Positions 30,301-36,540 of a stretch of 64,000 bases of DNA are shown here, piece by piece; positions within the stretch are counted from its first letter, which is position 1, and each line of letters opens with the position of its first letter. The translations under genes were made by a program, and so were the position numbers. This stretch comes from Superficieibacter electus. GTDB lineage: Bacteria; Pseudomonadota; Gammaproteobacteria; Enterobacterales; Enterobacteriaceae. Location: positions 1 through 64,000 of the forward strand of contig NZ_PQGD01000025.1 in NCBI RefSeq assembly GCF_002915575.1, written 5' to 3'. The notes below the pieces were generated by a model that ran no database searches, was not told the DNA's origin, and worked only from the letters and a program-made list of their open reading frames with translations.

Positions 30301-33300
30301 GGACGACGCCGGGACTGTCACCGGACAGCTTGCCACCGGTCAGAGTACCGACGATACCACCCCTACCCTTAACGGCACCGCTGAGGCCAATGCCACGGTA
30401 CTGATTTTTGATAACGGCAGCCAAATTGGCAGCGCGCTGGTCAGTAATACCGGGGCCTGGACCTTTACCCCGACCACGCCACTCGCCGCCGGGCCACACA
30501 GTTTCACCCTGAGCGCGGTGGACACGGCGGGGAATACCGGCCAAACCACGGCACCGTTTGCTATCACCATTACCACGACCGCTCCGGACGTTCCGCTCAT
30601 CACCACGATTGCCGATGATGCAGGAACGATCACGGGCGCACTGACGGAAGGCCAGTTTACCGATGACAACCTGCCGACCCTGAGTGGGACAGGGATTGCG
30701 GGTGCCACGGTACACATTCTCGACAACGGCGCAGAGATTGGCGTGGCGCTGGTCGATAATAACGGCGCGTGGGACTTTACGCCTGAGACGCCGCTGGGCG
30801 ACGGCGCACACAGCTTCACCGTCACCGCCAGCGATGCGGCAGGCAATACCAGCGCCGCCTCACCGGCGTGTACCATTAACGGCGATACTGCGCCGCCGCT
30901 CGCGCCGACCATCGCCGCGGTTGTTGACGCGACCGGTCCGCTGACCGGTGCGCTGGCCGTGGGACAATCCACGGACGAAACGCGCCCGACGCTGAGCGGA
31001 AGCGCGGAAGCGGGCGCAACGTTACAGATCCTCGACAATGGTGCAGAAATCGGCGTGGTCACGGTGGGCGATACCGGCAGTTGGGTCTTTACCCCGGACG
31101 AACCGCTGGCAGAAGGCCCGCATGACATTACCGTGGTGGCCACCGACGCGGCGGGCAATAGCGGTCTGGCCTCTGCCGGATTTGCATTTACCGTTGATAC
31201 CCTCGCGCCAGTCGCCCCGGTCATCGTCAGCATTACCGATGATGTCGGCAGCGTAACCGGGACGTTAACCGGCGGCCAGTCTACCGATGACACCCGGCCG
31301 CTGTTGAGCGGCACCAGCGAGGCCAACGCGACGGTGCAGATTTTCGATAACGGCACCGCCATCGGCACTGCGCAGGCAAACAACAATGGGGAATGGACCT
31401 TTACCCCTGCTGCCGCGCTCGCGGGCGGCAGCCACGCCTTTACCGCTGCGGCAACCGACGCCGCAGGCAACGCCGGTCCGGCCTCCGCGCCCTTTACCAT
31501 CGTGGTGGATACCGTTGCGCCTGTCGCGCCGGTTATTGCGCTGGCAACCGATGATATTGGCAGCGTGACCGGGCCGCTGACCAGTGGTCGCACTACTGAT
31601 GATACCCGGCCCGCATTCAGCGGTCGCGGAGAGCCTGGCTCCACCCTGCGTCTGTTCGACGGCGGCGTGGAAATCGGCACCGTCACCGTGGCAAACAACG
31701 GCAACTGGAGCCTGACGCCAGCAACCGCCCTTGCCAGCGGCACGCATACGCTGACCGCCACGGTCACTGACGCCGCAGGCAATACCAGCCCGCTGTCCAG
31801 CCCCTTCACGTTGACAGTGGATATCACCGCACCGGATGCACCAGCGATCGTCAGCATTACCGATGACATCGCGCCGGTGACGGGCGTGATTGGCAACGGG
31901 TCCGCGACCAACGATGCCCGTCCGACGCTGAGCGGCACCGGCGAAGCGGGCGCAACGCTGCGCATTCTGGATAACGGCGCACAAATCGGCACCACCACCG
32001 TGGCGGCCAACGGTAGCTGGTCCTTTACGCCCGCCACACTGGCGCAGGGATCGCACAATCTCACAGTGACGGCCACCGACGCAGCGGGCAATACCGGCGC
32101 GGCCTCTGCGGTTTACACCATTGTGGTCGATACCGTCGCTCCCGCAGCACCTCAGGCGGCCATTAACGCCGACGGCAGCGTTATCAGCGGCACCGCTGAG
32201 GCAGGGAGTACGGTCACCGTCACCCTGCCTGGCAACGTGCAGCTCACCACCACCGCCAGCGACAGCGACAGCGGCGCATGGAGCATTACCCTGACTGACC
32301 GACAGACCGAAGGTGAGGCAATTTCGGTGACCGCCCGCGCCGCGGCGGGCAACGTGTCTGCCGCCACGGCCCTGACCGCCCCGGTGCTGCCGCTCTCCGC
32401 CAGCGATAACGTTGAGGAGCTGGATCTGACCACTGACGCCACTGTCACGACTGAAAGTTACAGCGACTATGGCATCCTGCTGGTCGGCGCGCTGGGTAAC
32501 AGCGCCACGGTCATTGGCAACGACACGGCACAGGTCACCTTTAACGTGGCGGAAGGCGGCAGCGCGGATCTCAGTATTGATTCCGCCGCCACCGGTATTG
32601 TGCTGTCGCTGCTGAATACCCAGCAGATCGCCGTGCAGCGTCTTGATGCCGCCAGCAACGCCTGGGTGACGGTAGCTGACTCCTCGCAGCCGCAGTTTGC
32701 CGACCTGTTGACCCTGAACGGCAGCAGCGTCAACTTCAATCTTAACGGGCTGACCGGCGGCACCTACCGCGTGCTGAGCTATAACTCTAACCTGCTGGCG
32801 ACCGGCTCCTTCACCAGCCTGAACGTCTCAGTCATCCAGACCAGTGCCGGGACGCTGAACGGTGAAACAACCCACGTCGGCAACGTGATCCAGGATGTCG
32901 ATCCGGTGAGCGGCGCAGACTGTGCGCCGAACGGCACGGTGGTAAGCCAGGTCACCAGCGCCAGCGGCCAGACGGTCAACGTCGGCGCTGGCGGGGCGAG
33001 CATCGACGGTCAGTATGGCACCCTGACCATCAACCCGGACGGCAGCTACAGCTACACGCTGACCAGCACTTCGCCGACGGTACTGGGACGCACCGAAAGC
33101 TTCACCTACACCTTGACGCATAACGGCGTCAGCGATAGCGCGCAACTGGTGGTTGCCCTTGGCGCGGGCACGGCGGGCAATGCCGTCACTGCCGTGGATA
33201 ACACCGCCACGCTGAACTATGAGACGCAGGTCGAGGCGGTTGATAACGGTCAGTCGTCGCAGACCAGCTTCTCCGTGGTCGGCATTGCGCTGGGTAACGT

Positions 33301-35065
33301 GCTTAATGCCAATATTCTGGACAACCTGACCAACCCGATCATCTTTGATGTTGAGGAAGGATCGACCCGCACGCTGACCCTGCAATCCAGCGCGGGTGGC
33401 GTCGCGTTGCTCTCTACTTTCGATCTGTACGTCTATCGCTTTAATGATGCCATTCAGCAGTTCGAGCAGTACCGGGTCGAACCTGGCTGGCTACAGGTTC
33501 CGCTGCTGGGCGGTCAGTCCAGTCAACTCACCCTTACCCTGCCGGGCGGCGAGTATCTGTTCCTGTTGAATAACGCCTCCGGTGTCACCGTTCTCACAGG
33601 CTACACCCTGAATATTCTTCAGGATCATGTCTATAACGTCGAGAGCGTCAGCGCCGCCACCGACGGCAACGTGCTGGAAAATGACGTTGCCCCGGCGGGC
33701 ACGCTGGTCACGGAAGTTAACGGCGTCGCGGTGGGTGCAGAAGGTGCAACCATTGAAGGCAGCTATGGCACGCTATTCATCGATCAGGACGGGAACTATA
33801 GCTATACCCTGCGCAGCGGCCTCGGCGCTGACAGCATTAACGCGCCGGACAGCTTTATTTATACCGTCCGCACCCCGGACGGCGGCACGGACAGCGCGTC
33901 GCTGAATATTAGCGCCACGCCATTGCCTGTCAATGCGGCAGACGACGTCAGCTCGCTGATGACCTTCAACGTCGTGCAGGATACCGCCGCCTTTACCGAC
34001 AATACGGTCGGCAATGCCAACTGGACCAGTTCGCTGTTCACCCGCACCAGCGGTACCGGCAGCGGCACGATTGAAGTGGCCGCCGGGACGGCGGTGAAAG
34101 ACGCGGTGCTGCACTTTAACGTGGCCTCCGGGCTGGCGCTGGGCGGACTCACCGTCAACTGGACACTGTATGACGGCGCAACCGCCATCCGTACCGGCTC
34201 CTTCGGCGGCGGGGCGCTGCTCGGCAATAACATTGCGGTAAATCTCAGCGGGCTGGAGCTGCATCCGGGTAACTACACGCTGAGCTATACCGGCAGTATC
34301 GGCGCGCTTTCGGTAGGCAGTATTACCATCACCCCGAGCGTCACCGGCACCACGTACGATCTCGATAATTTCGAGACCAGCGGTGTGCATACCGTCAGCG
34401 GCAATATCTTTGACGGCAGCGACGCGGGCGGCGTGCTGGATCAACTTTCAACCGTCGATACCCGTCTGACCATTACCGGCTACAACGGCAGCAGCACCAC
34501 GCTGGACCCCTTTGCCAACAGCGGTGCCAGCGGTACGGTGCAGGGGCATTACGGCACGTTGGCGATCAACGTCGACGGCTCATACACCTACACGCTGACG
34601 CCGGGTATCGCCACCTCGTCCATTACCACGAAGGAGACCTTCAACTACACCCTGAATGACCAGAACGGGCATACGGATAACGCCACGCTGACCATTGATA
34701 TGGCCCCGCAGTTCGTGAGCACAGCACAAAGCGACGCGGTGATCGGCACCGCCTATGCCGACACGCTGATTTATCAGTTGCTCGACACCGCCAGCGCCAC
34801 CGGCGGTAACGGCAACGATAGCTGGAGTAACTTCTCGCTGGCGCAGGGCGATAAAATCGACATCGGCGATCTGCTGGTGGGCTGGAACGGCGATCAGGTA
34901 GCGCTCGGCAGCTACCTCAACGTCACCACCAGCGGCAATAACACGGTGATCGCCATTGACCGTGACGGCGGCGGATCAACGTATCAATCCACTAACCTGG
35001 TCACCCTGGAGAATGTGCAGACTAATCTCGAAGAGCTGATCCAACAAAATCACATTATTACCTGA
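15350..35065 (+). CDS. bapA: BapA-type giant type I-secreted biofilm adhesin (6571 aa)
   Basis: A surface adhesin of the BapA/Bap family. Residues 1-115 match the BapA N-terminal prefix domain (SHPAIVKLQVARAD, HLHSGETIAIKNFYL), followed by a Gly/Asp-rich linker (about 115-180). I count 56 Ig-like modules in the next 5.5 thousand residues: 40 long ones (about 100 aa, hallmark NGQ-TDDTRPTLSG...WSFTP...TATDAAGN) and 16 short ones (about 85 aa, hallmark EDGTTVTGSAEAGSTVTI...PAQTNGE). The C-terminal ~900 residues hold non-repetitive beta domains, two VCBS-like segments (YGTLTINPDGSYSYTL and similar) and a type I secretion tail (GNGNDSWSNFSLAQGDKIDI...). GGGAG precedes the ATG. Salmonella BapA is about 3800 residues, so this is far longer. 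It is transcribed ahead of its own secretion genes. The frame is unbroken over 19.7 kb. Confidence 0.93.
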   Translation: MVSISVISALTGVETSTTASEVTLSHPAIVKLQVARADIASLARNNNDLIVHLHSGETIAIKNFYLAEGDTKSLLVLEDGQGALWWVEDPAAAGLNFVQIGSIDDLLVTAGAGAAASDGAAPVWPWVLGGLLGGGGLAAVAASRGGGGSDDDNSQNTTPPPGSETGTGEDNTPPGAPENLVISDDGKTITGSAEPGSTITVTDGNGTIIGTGTTGSDGNFTVDLDTPQTDGKPVEVVATDPSGNTGPSASIDTPDLTAPDAPTSLLINDDGTTLTGRAEAGSTVRVTDASGNLLGTAVTDADGHFQVTLNPAQTHGETLNVSATDAAGNISPSATVVAPDLVTPEDGTLDSVVDDTGAITGELRNGQLTDDTRPTLNGSGEPGTTVTVYDNGTAIGSTQVDASGAWRFTPDTALSEGAHILTVSFGNSGTFSEPFTLVIDITPPPAPTDLLTSEDGTTVTGSAEAGSTVTITDASGNVLGSGTAESNGSFTIGITPAQTNGEPLTAIAQDAAGNTGPSASFSGSASLYPDVPTIVSALDDAGTLTGLLGNGQITDDATPTLSGDGEPGATITLYSDDAIIGTTQVDASGHWSFTPLAALGEGEHRFTATATNASGTSGASTTFTLTVDLTPPAAPNGLTISDDGTALTGNAEAGSTVTVTDGNGQSAGSVVVGADGSFTIPLDPPQTNGQTLNVVATDPAGNSGPVATVTAPVSAPEGTPVIEIALDDAGPIVGSLTSGQRTDDTTPTLSGSGTPDATLTVYDNGVEIGSVTIGSDGRWNFTPDTPLGNGSHALTVTATDAQGNVSPASGAFTLIIDTDAPAVPVFISLTDDAGTVTGPLIDGQVSDDTRPTFTGRGEPGSTITLYDNDSVIGLATVDPAGSWTFTPADALTDGSHRFTITATDAVGNTSAVSAPWTVIIDTTAPDTPAVPAAADASGSLTGPITEGQTTDETRPVLSGSGEPGATVSLYDGTTLLGTTVIADDGGWQFTPVTPLAEGAHALTVTVTDIAGNTSQPSAPLNIVVDTTPPAAPDGLITSEDGTTVTGSAEAGSTVTITDASGNVLGSGTAGDNGSFSIGIVPAQTNGETLTATARDVAGNDGPAATFTGSTSGVPDVPVLVSIVDDVGSITGNLTDGQTTDDTTPTLNGTGEPDATITVYSNGVAIGTTTVDGAGNWRFTPSPALAEGENTFTFTLTATNGNGTSGVSQPLTLIVDTTPPAAPEDLSVSEDGVTLTGSAEANSTVTITDANGNLIGTGVAGPDGTFSATLTPPQVNGEALSATATNQAGNAGPAASVNAPDITAPAAPDDLAVSEDGTTLTGNAEAGSTITVTDGNGQPLGTTTAGPDGSFTLPLTPPLTNGEPLNVVASDPAGNPSPAATINAPDTTPPEIPTLAAVTDDSGPLTGPLTSGQSTDDARPVLNGNSEPGTTITVYDNGTLLGTTQTDNDGSWTFTPPTPLADGSHALTVTATDTANNTSAPGPAFVVNVDTLAPPTPAIETITDSAGTITDTLITTDPRPVLSGSGEAGTTLTVYDNGAPAGSVVVAADGSWRFTPESDLSEGNHTFTLIAQDAAGNTSSASAPIDLEVDLTAPDAPATPVINDNTGIYTGQVDDSQPTDETRPVLTGNGEAGTMIAAWRGTEMLGTAMVDEAGNWSLTPDTPLAHGIHDLRFTATDRAGNVSEPSDTLRINVELVAPAAPSELNVSLDGTTVTGQAEAGNLVTITDASGNVLGSATADDNGAFSVNIEPAQTNGETLLASARDSAGNRGPEADLTGSTSGYPDVPTILSVSDDVGTIKGNLTNGQHTDDTQPTLSGTGEPESTITVYLNGEAVGSVLADAAGNWSYTPENPLAEGENAFTFTVTATNNNGTSGESQPFTIVVDTLAPDAPVITDVLDDAGNITGTLTRGQTTDDRQPTLSGSSEPGATLTFYDNGAPVGSVQADNSGNWRFTPAQALSEGDHSITVTATDTAGNVSDASPAFDFTVVITAPAAPALTAGADDAGPGTGPLSRGQTTDDAQPQLSGTASAGSQIVIYDNGVQLGGTTANGDGRWTFTPDAALSEGNHDFTATAADTAGNVSDASPVFSLIVDLTAPDAPALPTINDDTGSITGPLAEGQATDDTRPTLSGTGEAGSLITLYDGDTVTGTAIVDDNGQWSFTPQAALSEGEHVLTFTATDSAGNVSQPSAPIAFVVDTTPPAAPTGLAISENGVTVTGNAEAGSLVTIVNAGGTVLGSASAGDDGAFTIAISPAQTAGQPLTAVAQDSAGNSGPAASFTATTSGFPAVPAIVSATDDVGALTAPLSNGQPPDDTRPQLAGTAAPGTSLTVYDNGNLLGTALTGANGQWSFTPATVLAEGSHAFTVTATNANGTSAPSTAFALTVDVSAPAAPIIGEILDDAGSLTGPITAGQPVDDPQPRVTGSGEPGTTVTLYDNGTAIGSATVNPDGSWSLTPDAPLADGEHSLTVVATDPAGNVGPASPAVTLTVDTLAPDVPAITAIIDNQGPVTGPLSEAQATDATLPVINGTGEPGATISIVDNGTPAGTAQVNEQGNWTFTPASPLSEGPHAITVIASDAAGNASAPSAAFTFTVDLTAPAVPALPTLTDDTGPLTGVIVNGARTDDSQPTFTGSGEAGTTITLYDGSVVLGTVPVNEDGSWTFTPTTALAEGSHALTFTATDAVGNASQPSAAIRIVVDTTAPAAPGDLAVSPQGTTVTGTAEAGSLVTITDASGTVVLGSATANPDGTFTVTISPAQTAGESLLAQATDSAGNASPATAFTATDSGFPDVPVIVSVSDDVGPVVGNLSNGQRTDDMQPTLTGTGEPGATVTIYNNGSAIGTALTDGDGNWTFTPADPLPEGENSVTFTVTASNGTGTSDESQPFTLIVDTVAPDAPVIGQIIDDVEGGTGPLTSGQPSNDPQPTLSGTAEPGATITIYDGVTALGTAVTNASGVWSFTPPAPLASGTHPLTVVATDSAGNSSAPSTAFNLQIDTTPPGAPVIVTVTDDIAPGTGPVTSGQPTNDTQPRFSGTAAAGATVTLYSDGVAIGSARVSEAGNWTLTPAQPLSDGTHAITAVATDAAGNSGPLSASFTLVVDISGPDAPILTAIADDTGSVTGAVAAGQTTDDTRPTLSGTAEANTSVEIFDNGTAIGRAAVNADGEWRFTPATALAEGPHSFTLVATDASGNSGPASSPFAITIDTTAPETPLIDSVSDDSGSITGTLTNGQATDDTRPTLSGSGEPGSVIRLYDNGVEIASVQADADGNWSLTPQTPLGSGNHPLTVTATDAAGNSSAPSPVFNVLIDVSAPVAPVIASVIDDVTGDPQPLTSGQLTRDTQPALSGTTEAGATVRIFDNGEQLGVVQADGSGNWQFTPPAALGEGTHNLTVSATDSAGNSGPASTAFTVVIDLTAPEAAAPTITDDTGLITGVLTDGQRTDDTRPALSGSGEPGNRIVLFDNGAELGSTTVGTDGQWQFTPDAPLAEGSHRFTVQETDSVGNVSQPSAAVTVIIDVTPPQAAVINAVTEDGTTVSGTAEAGALITIVNAGNVQIGSGVVDADGNFTVRLSPAQTMSQPLEARIQDSAGNVGEPTPFTGSDSGLPDAPAILTVTDDAGALTGSLNAGQATDDTRPLLSGTAEANAQIVLYNNGTELGRVQADASGNWSFTPQTALADGPQQFTATATTAAGISGFSAAFAIVVDTLAPDAPADLSVSADGLSVTGSAEAGSRVTIADASGNPLGSGISGENGSFSVTLTAPQTNGQPLTAIATDAAGNASPSSTIRATDSTAPDAPADLAITPDGSVVTGRAEPGSTVNIVNADNENVGSGTADENGDFSIELTTPQITGEPLSATATDAAENTGPAATVTTPDLTPPVAPSGLIVSEEGTSVSGTAEAGSTVTITGPGNAPLGSATADADGQFTVTLTTPQTNGEQLSATATDAADNVGPAATVNAPDITAPQPPAIVSVVDDVTEFTGELTDGQSTNDTRPTLTGTAEASATVRILDNGTEIGSVTADASGNWNFTPDTALSNGGHVLTVTATDGDGNVSQPSAACSLVVDTEMPQVPAITLVTDDIAPVSGPVASGQSTNDPRPTLSGTGEIGSTVTIFDNGTAIGSAQVSDTGSWSFTPAEALAAGAHRLTVSATDGVGNTSALSTPFTLTVDTTLPDAPVITAVIDDVGSITGPLTSGQRTDDTRPALSGTAEANSTVRIMDNGTLIGTVQAGNNGGWSFTPTAPLANGAHTLTVTATDAAGNVSPAASVNLTVDTLAPAAPTIVTVTDDVGSVTGTLTRGQTTDDTRPLLSGNGEPGATLNLYDNGTLLGSTMVSPAGDWSFTPATALSEGSHALTAVAVDVAGNASPASAAFTIVVDITAPTTPDLTAVTDDVPEGTGSLVSGQQTNDTQPTLSGSGTPGDTITVFDGDDALGTTLVDINGNWSFTPQTPLGVGGHSFTLTATDPAGNASAPSAPFTLDVQTAVPDTPVLLSVNDNVGADVGPLTSGDLTDDNLPTLTGTAPANTTITIYNDGVAIGTTRADDEGGWTFTPDSPLADGTYTLTLIATDTAGNISLPTGAFALTIDASAPVAPVITAVEDNVGPFTAPLASGGFTDDTVPLVRGTAEPGSTVTLYANDVDIGTAVVDGTGNWTFTPSTPLTEGSWVLTVSAADAAGNVSGLSAPFTLNVDLTAPDAPDDLTTPGDGTSVSGTAEAGATAIVSDGLGNILGRAVVGEDRTFTVPLTPAQTSGDPLTVVVQDAAGNISQPAIFPSSGSGLPSVPVITTITDDVGTLTGNLTNGQSTDDNQLSLSGTAQPDVLVTIIVDGAIVDTVEADASGAWSYDLPATLNDGPHTFAVNATNANGTGGTSSPVTIIVDTAAPDAPVIAQVTDDVEALTGTLLNGQITNDAQPTLSGTAEAGATVSIYDNGDLLDSVVADAQGNWSFTPAAALDDGTHDLTAIATDTAGNSGPASAPFTVVVDTLAPPLPVLTSVVDDAGTVTGQLATGQSTDDTTPTLNGTAEANATVLIFDNGSQIGSALVSNTGAWTFTPTTPLAAGPHSFTLSAVDTAGNTGQTTAPFAITITTTAPDVPLITTIADDAGTITGALTEGQFTDDNLPTLSGTGIAGATVHILDNGAEIGVALVDNNGAWDFTPETPLGDGAHSFTVTASDAAGNTSAASPACTINGDTAPPLAPTIAAVVDATGPLTGALAVGQSTDETRPTLSGSAEAGATLQILDNGAEIGVVTVGDTGSWVFTPDEPLAEGPHDITVVATDAAGNSGLASAGFAFTVDTLAPVAPVIVSITDDVGSVTGTLTGGQSTDDTRPLLSGTSEANATVQIFDNGTAIGTAQANNNGEWTFTPAAALAGGSHAFTAAATDAAGNAGPASAPFTIVVDTVAPVAPVIALATDDIGSVTGPLTSGRTTDDTRPAFSGRGEPGSTLRLFDGGVEIGTVTVANNGNWSLTPATALASGTHTLTATVTDAAGNTSPLSSPFTLTVDITAPDAPAIVSITDDIAPVTGVIGNGSATNDARPTLSGTGEAGATLRILDNGAQIGTTTVAANGSWSFTPATLAQGSHNLTVTATDAAGNTGAASAVYTIVVDTVAPAAPQAAINADGSVISGTAEAGSTVTVTLPGNVQLTTTASDSDSGAWSITLTDRQTEGEAISVTARAAAGNVSAATALTAPVLPLSASDNVEELDLTTDATVTTESYSDYGILLVGALGNSATVIGNDTAQVTFNVAEGGSADLSIDSAATGIVLSLLNTQQIAVQRLDAASNAWVTVADSSQPQFADLLTLNGSSVNFNLNGLTGGTYRVLSYNSNLLATGSFTSLNVSVIQTSAGTLNGETTHVGNVIQDVDPVSGADCAPNGTVVSQVTSASGQTVNVGAGGASIDGQYGTLTINPDGSYSYTLTSTSPTVLGRTESFTYTLTHNGVSDSAQLVVALGAGTAGNAVTAVDNTATLNYETQVEAVDNGQSSQTSFSVVGIALGNVLNANILDNLTNPIIFDVEEGSTRTLTLQSSAGGVALLSTFDLYVYRFNDAIQQFEQYRVEPGWLQVPLLGGQSSQLTLTLPGGEYLFLLNNASGVTVLTGYTLNILQDHVYNVESVSAATDGNVLENDVAPAGTLVTEVNGVAVGAEGATIEGSYGTLFIDQDGNYSYTLRSGLGADSINAPDSFIYTVRTPDGGTDSASLNISATPLPVNAADDVSSLMTFNVVQDTAAFTDNTVGNANWTSSLFTRTSGTGSGTIEVAAGTAVKDAVLHFNVASGLALGGLTVNWTLYDGATAIRTGSFGGGALLGNNIAVNLSGLELHPGNYTLSYTGSIGALSVGSITITPSVTGTTYDLDNFETSGVHTVSGNIFDGSDAGGVLDQLSTVDTRLTITGYNGSSTTLDPFANSGASGTVQGHYGTLAINVDGSYTYTLTPGIATSSITTKETFNYTLNDQNGHTDNATLTIDMAPQFVSTAQSDAVIGTAYADTLIYQLLDTASATGGNGNDSWSNFSLAQGDKIDIGDLLVGWNGDQVALGSYLNVTTSGNNTVIAIDRDGGGSTYQSTNLVTLENVQTNLEELIQQNHIIT

Positions 35066-35076
35066 TGTACACAATA

Positions 35077-35100
35077 GCGCCGGGCGACCTCGCCCGGCGC
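35077..35100 (+). terminator. Perfect hairpin between bapA and the secretion genes
   Basis: GCGCCGGGCG (35077-35086) and CGCCCGGCGC (35091-35100) pair perfectly over 10 bp with a 4-base loop. No T run follows, so it is more likely a partial terminator or mRNA-stabilising element than a full stop. Confidence 0.55.
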
Positions 35101-35133
35101 AGATAAGCAGTACCATTTTCTTAGGGATAACTT

Positions 35134-36540
35134 ATGCCAAAAATACGGCCCGTTGTCGGGTGGCTGGTTAGCTGCCTGTGTCCGTTTCAGCTCTGCGCCG
35201 CCGAAGCGCACCCGACGATTACTTCCGCTGAGCTTGCTCAGCAACAGGCGCTGCCGTCGCTGGACGGCGTGACCGCTTTACCGCTGGAAACCGCCGCGCC
35301 CGGCCAGTTAACGCTGGAAAAAGCGGTCGATCGCGCCGTGGCATGGCACCCCTCCATCGGCGAGGCGGTGGGCAAGCTGGCCTCACAAAACGACCAGGTT
35401 GATGTCGCCCGGGCGAAATATTATCCGCAGGTCAATGCGGGTATGAATAACGGCTACAGCAATACTTACTCCGACAGCGGATTCAGCCCGTCGCTGGTGT
35501 TATCGCTTTCGCAGATGCTCTATGACTTCGGCAAAGTCTCACGCCAGGTGAACGCGGAGCGCGCCGGGGTGGCGCAGGAGCAGGCTAACGTTCTGCTCAG
35601 CATCGACACCGTCGGGCACGATACCGCCACGGCGCTGGTGCAAGTGCAAACCTGGCAGCAGATGGTGGCGATAGCGCAAGAGCAGCTTGACGCGCTAAAC
35701 GCTATCGGACGTCTGGCCCACCAGCGCAACGATGAAGGCGCGAGTTCGCTTTCCGATGTGGTGCAGACCGAAGCGCGTATTGAAGGCGCGCGGGCGCAGC
35801 TTGTGCAGTATCAGGCCAGCCTTGAAAGCGCCCAGGCCACGCTGATGACCTGGCTGGGCTGGAATAACCTCAATGGTATCAGCAACGATTTTCCCGCAAA
35901 ACTGAACCGCAGTTGTGACGTGGCTCAGCCCGACGATCGGCTGGTACCGTCGGTGCTGGCGGCATGGGCGCAGGCCAACGTTGCGCAGGCCAATCTGGAT
36001 TACGCTAACGCCCAGATGACGCCAACCATCTCTCTGGAGCCGGAAGTCAGACACTATCTTAATGATAAATATGCCAACAGCGCCGAACTGGATCGCACCC
36101 AGTACTCCGCATGGGTACGGGTCGAAATGCCGATTTATCAGGGCGGCGGCCTGACCGCACGGCGCAACGCCGCCAGCCATGCGGTGGAAACGGCGCAGTC
36201 CACCATCCAGCGCGTGCGTCTTCAGGTGCGCCAGAAACTACTGGAAGCACGCAGCGAGGCGCTAAACCTGGTAACCTCGCTTCAGGTGCAGGCCCGACAG
36301 CAGGCGCTGAGTGAACGTACCCGGCAAATTTATCAGCAGCAGTATCTGGATCTGGGTTCCCGCCCGCTGCTGGATGTACTGAATGCCGAGCAGGAGGTTT
36401 ATCAGGCGCGCTTCGCTCAACAGCAGACGCTTAACCAACTCCACCAGCTTCAGCTTAACTGTCTGTATAACACCGGCAAACTACGCAGCGCGTTTGGCCT
36501 TGAAAATCGACGCATTCAGTCGGTGGAGATCCAGCCATGA
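35134..36540 (+). CDS. bapB: TolC-family outer membrane channel of the BapA secretion system (468 aa)
   Basis: An outer membrane efflux protein that provides the exit duct for BapA. It has a signal peptide (residues 1-23, ending QLCAAEA), then the OEP repeat: LTLEKAVDRAVAWHPSIGEA, long coiled-coil helices (QEQANVLLSIDTVGHDTATALVQ, RVRLQVRQKLLEARSEALNLV) and the typical LGSRPLLDVLNAEQEVYQAR near the C-terminus. A length of 468 is normal for the family. It is first of three secretion genes after bapA and overlaps the ABC transporter by four bases (ATGA). The order adhesin - TolC-like - ABC - HlyD is that of Salmonella bapABCD. Confidence 0.9.
   Translation: MPKIRPVVGWLVSCLCPFQLCAAEAHPTITSAELAQQQALPSLDGVTALPLETAAPGQLTLEKAVDRAVAWHPSIGEAVGKLASQNDQVDVARAKYYPQVNAGMNNGYSNTYSDSGFSPSLVLSLSQMLYDFGKVSRQVNAERAGVAQEQANVLLSIDTVGHDTATALVQVQTWQQMVAIAQEQLDALNAIGRLAHQRNDEGASSLSDVVQTEARIEGARAQLVQYQASLESAQATLMTWLGWNNLNGISNDFPAKLNRSCDVAQPDDRLVPSVLAAWAQANVAQANLDYANAQMTPTISLEPEVRHYLNDKYANSAELDRTQYSAWVRVEMPIYQGGGLTARRNAASHAVETAQSTIQRVRLQVRQKLLEARSEALNLVTSLQVQARQQALSERTRQIYQQQYLDLGSRPLLDVLNAEQEVYQARFAQQQTLNQLHQLQLNCLYNTGKLRSAFGLENRRIQSVEIQP

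Noticed and set aside
15541-34444. Many long minus-strand reading frames opposite bapA, up to 583 codons (30340-32091).
   Set aside because: They are antisense shadows of the GC-rich, repeat-based bapA codons. They lack ribosome sites, begin and end arbitrarily, and repeat with the module period.
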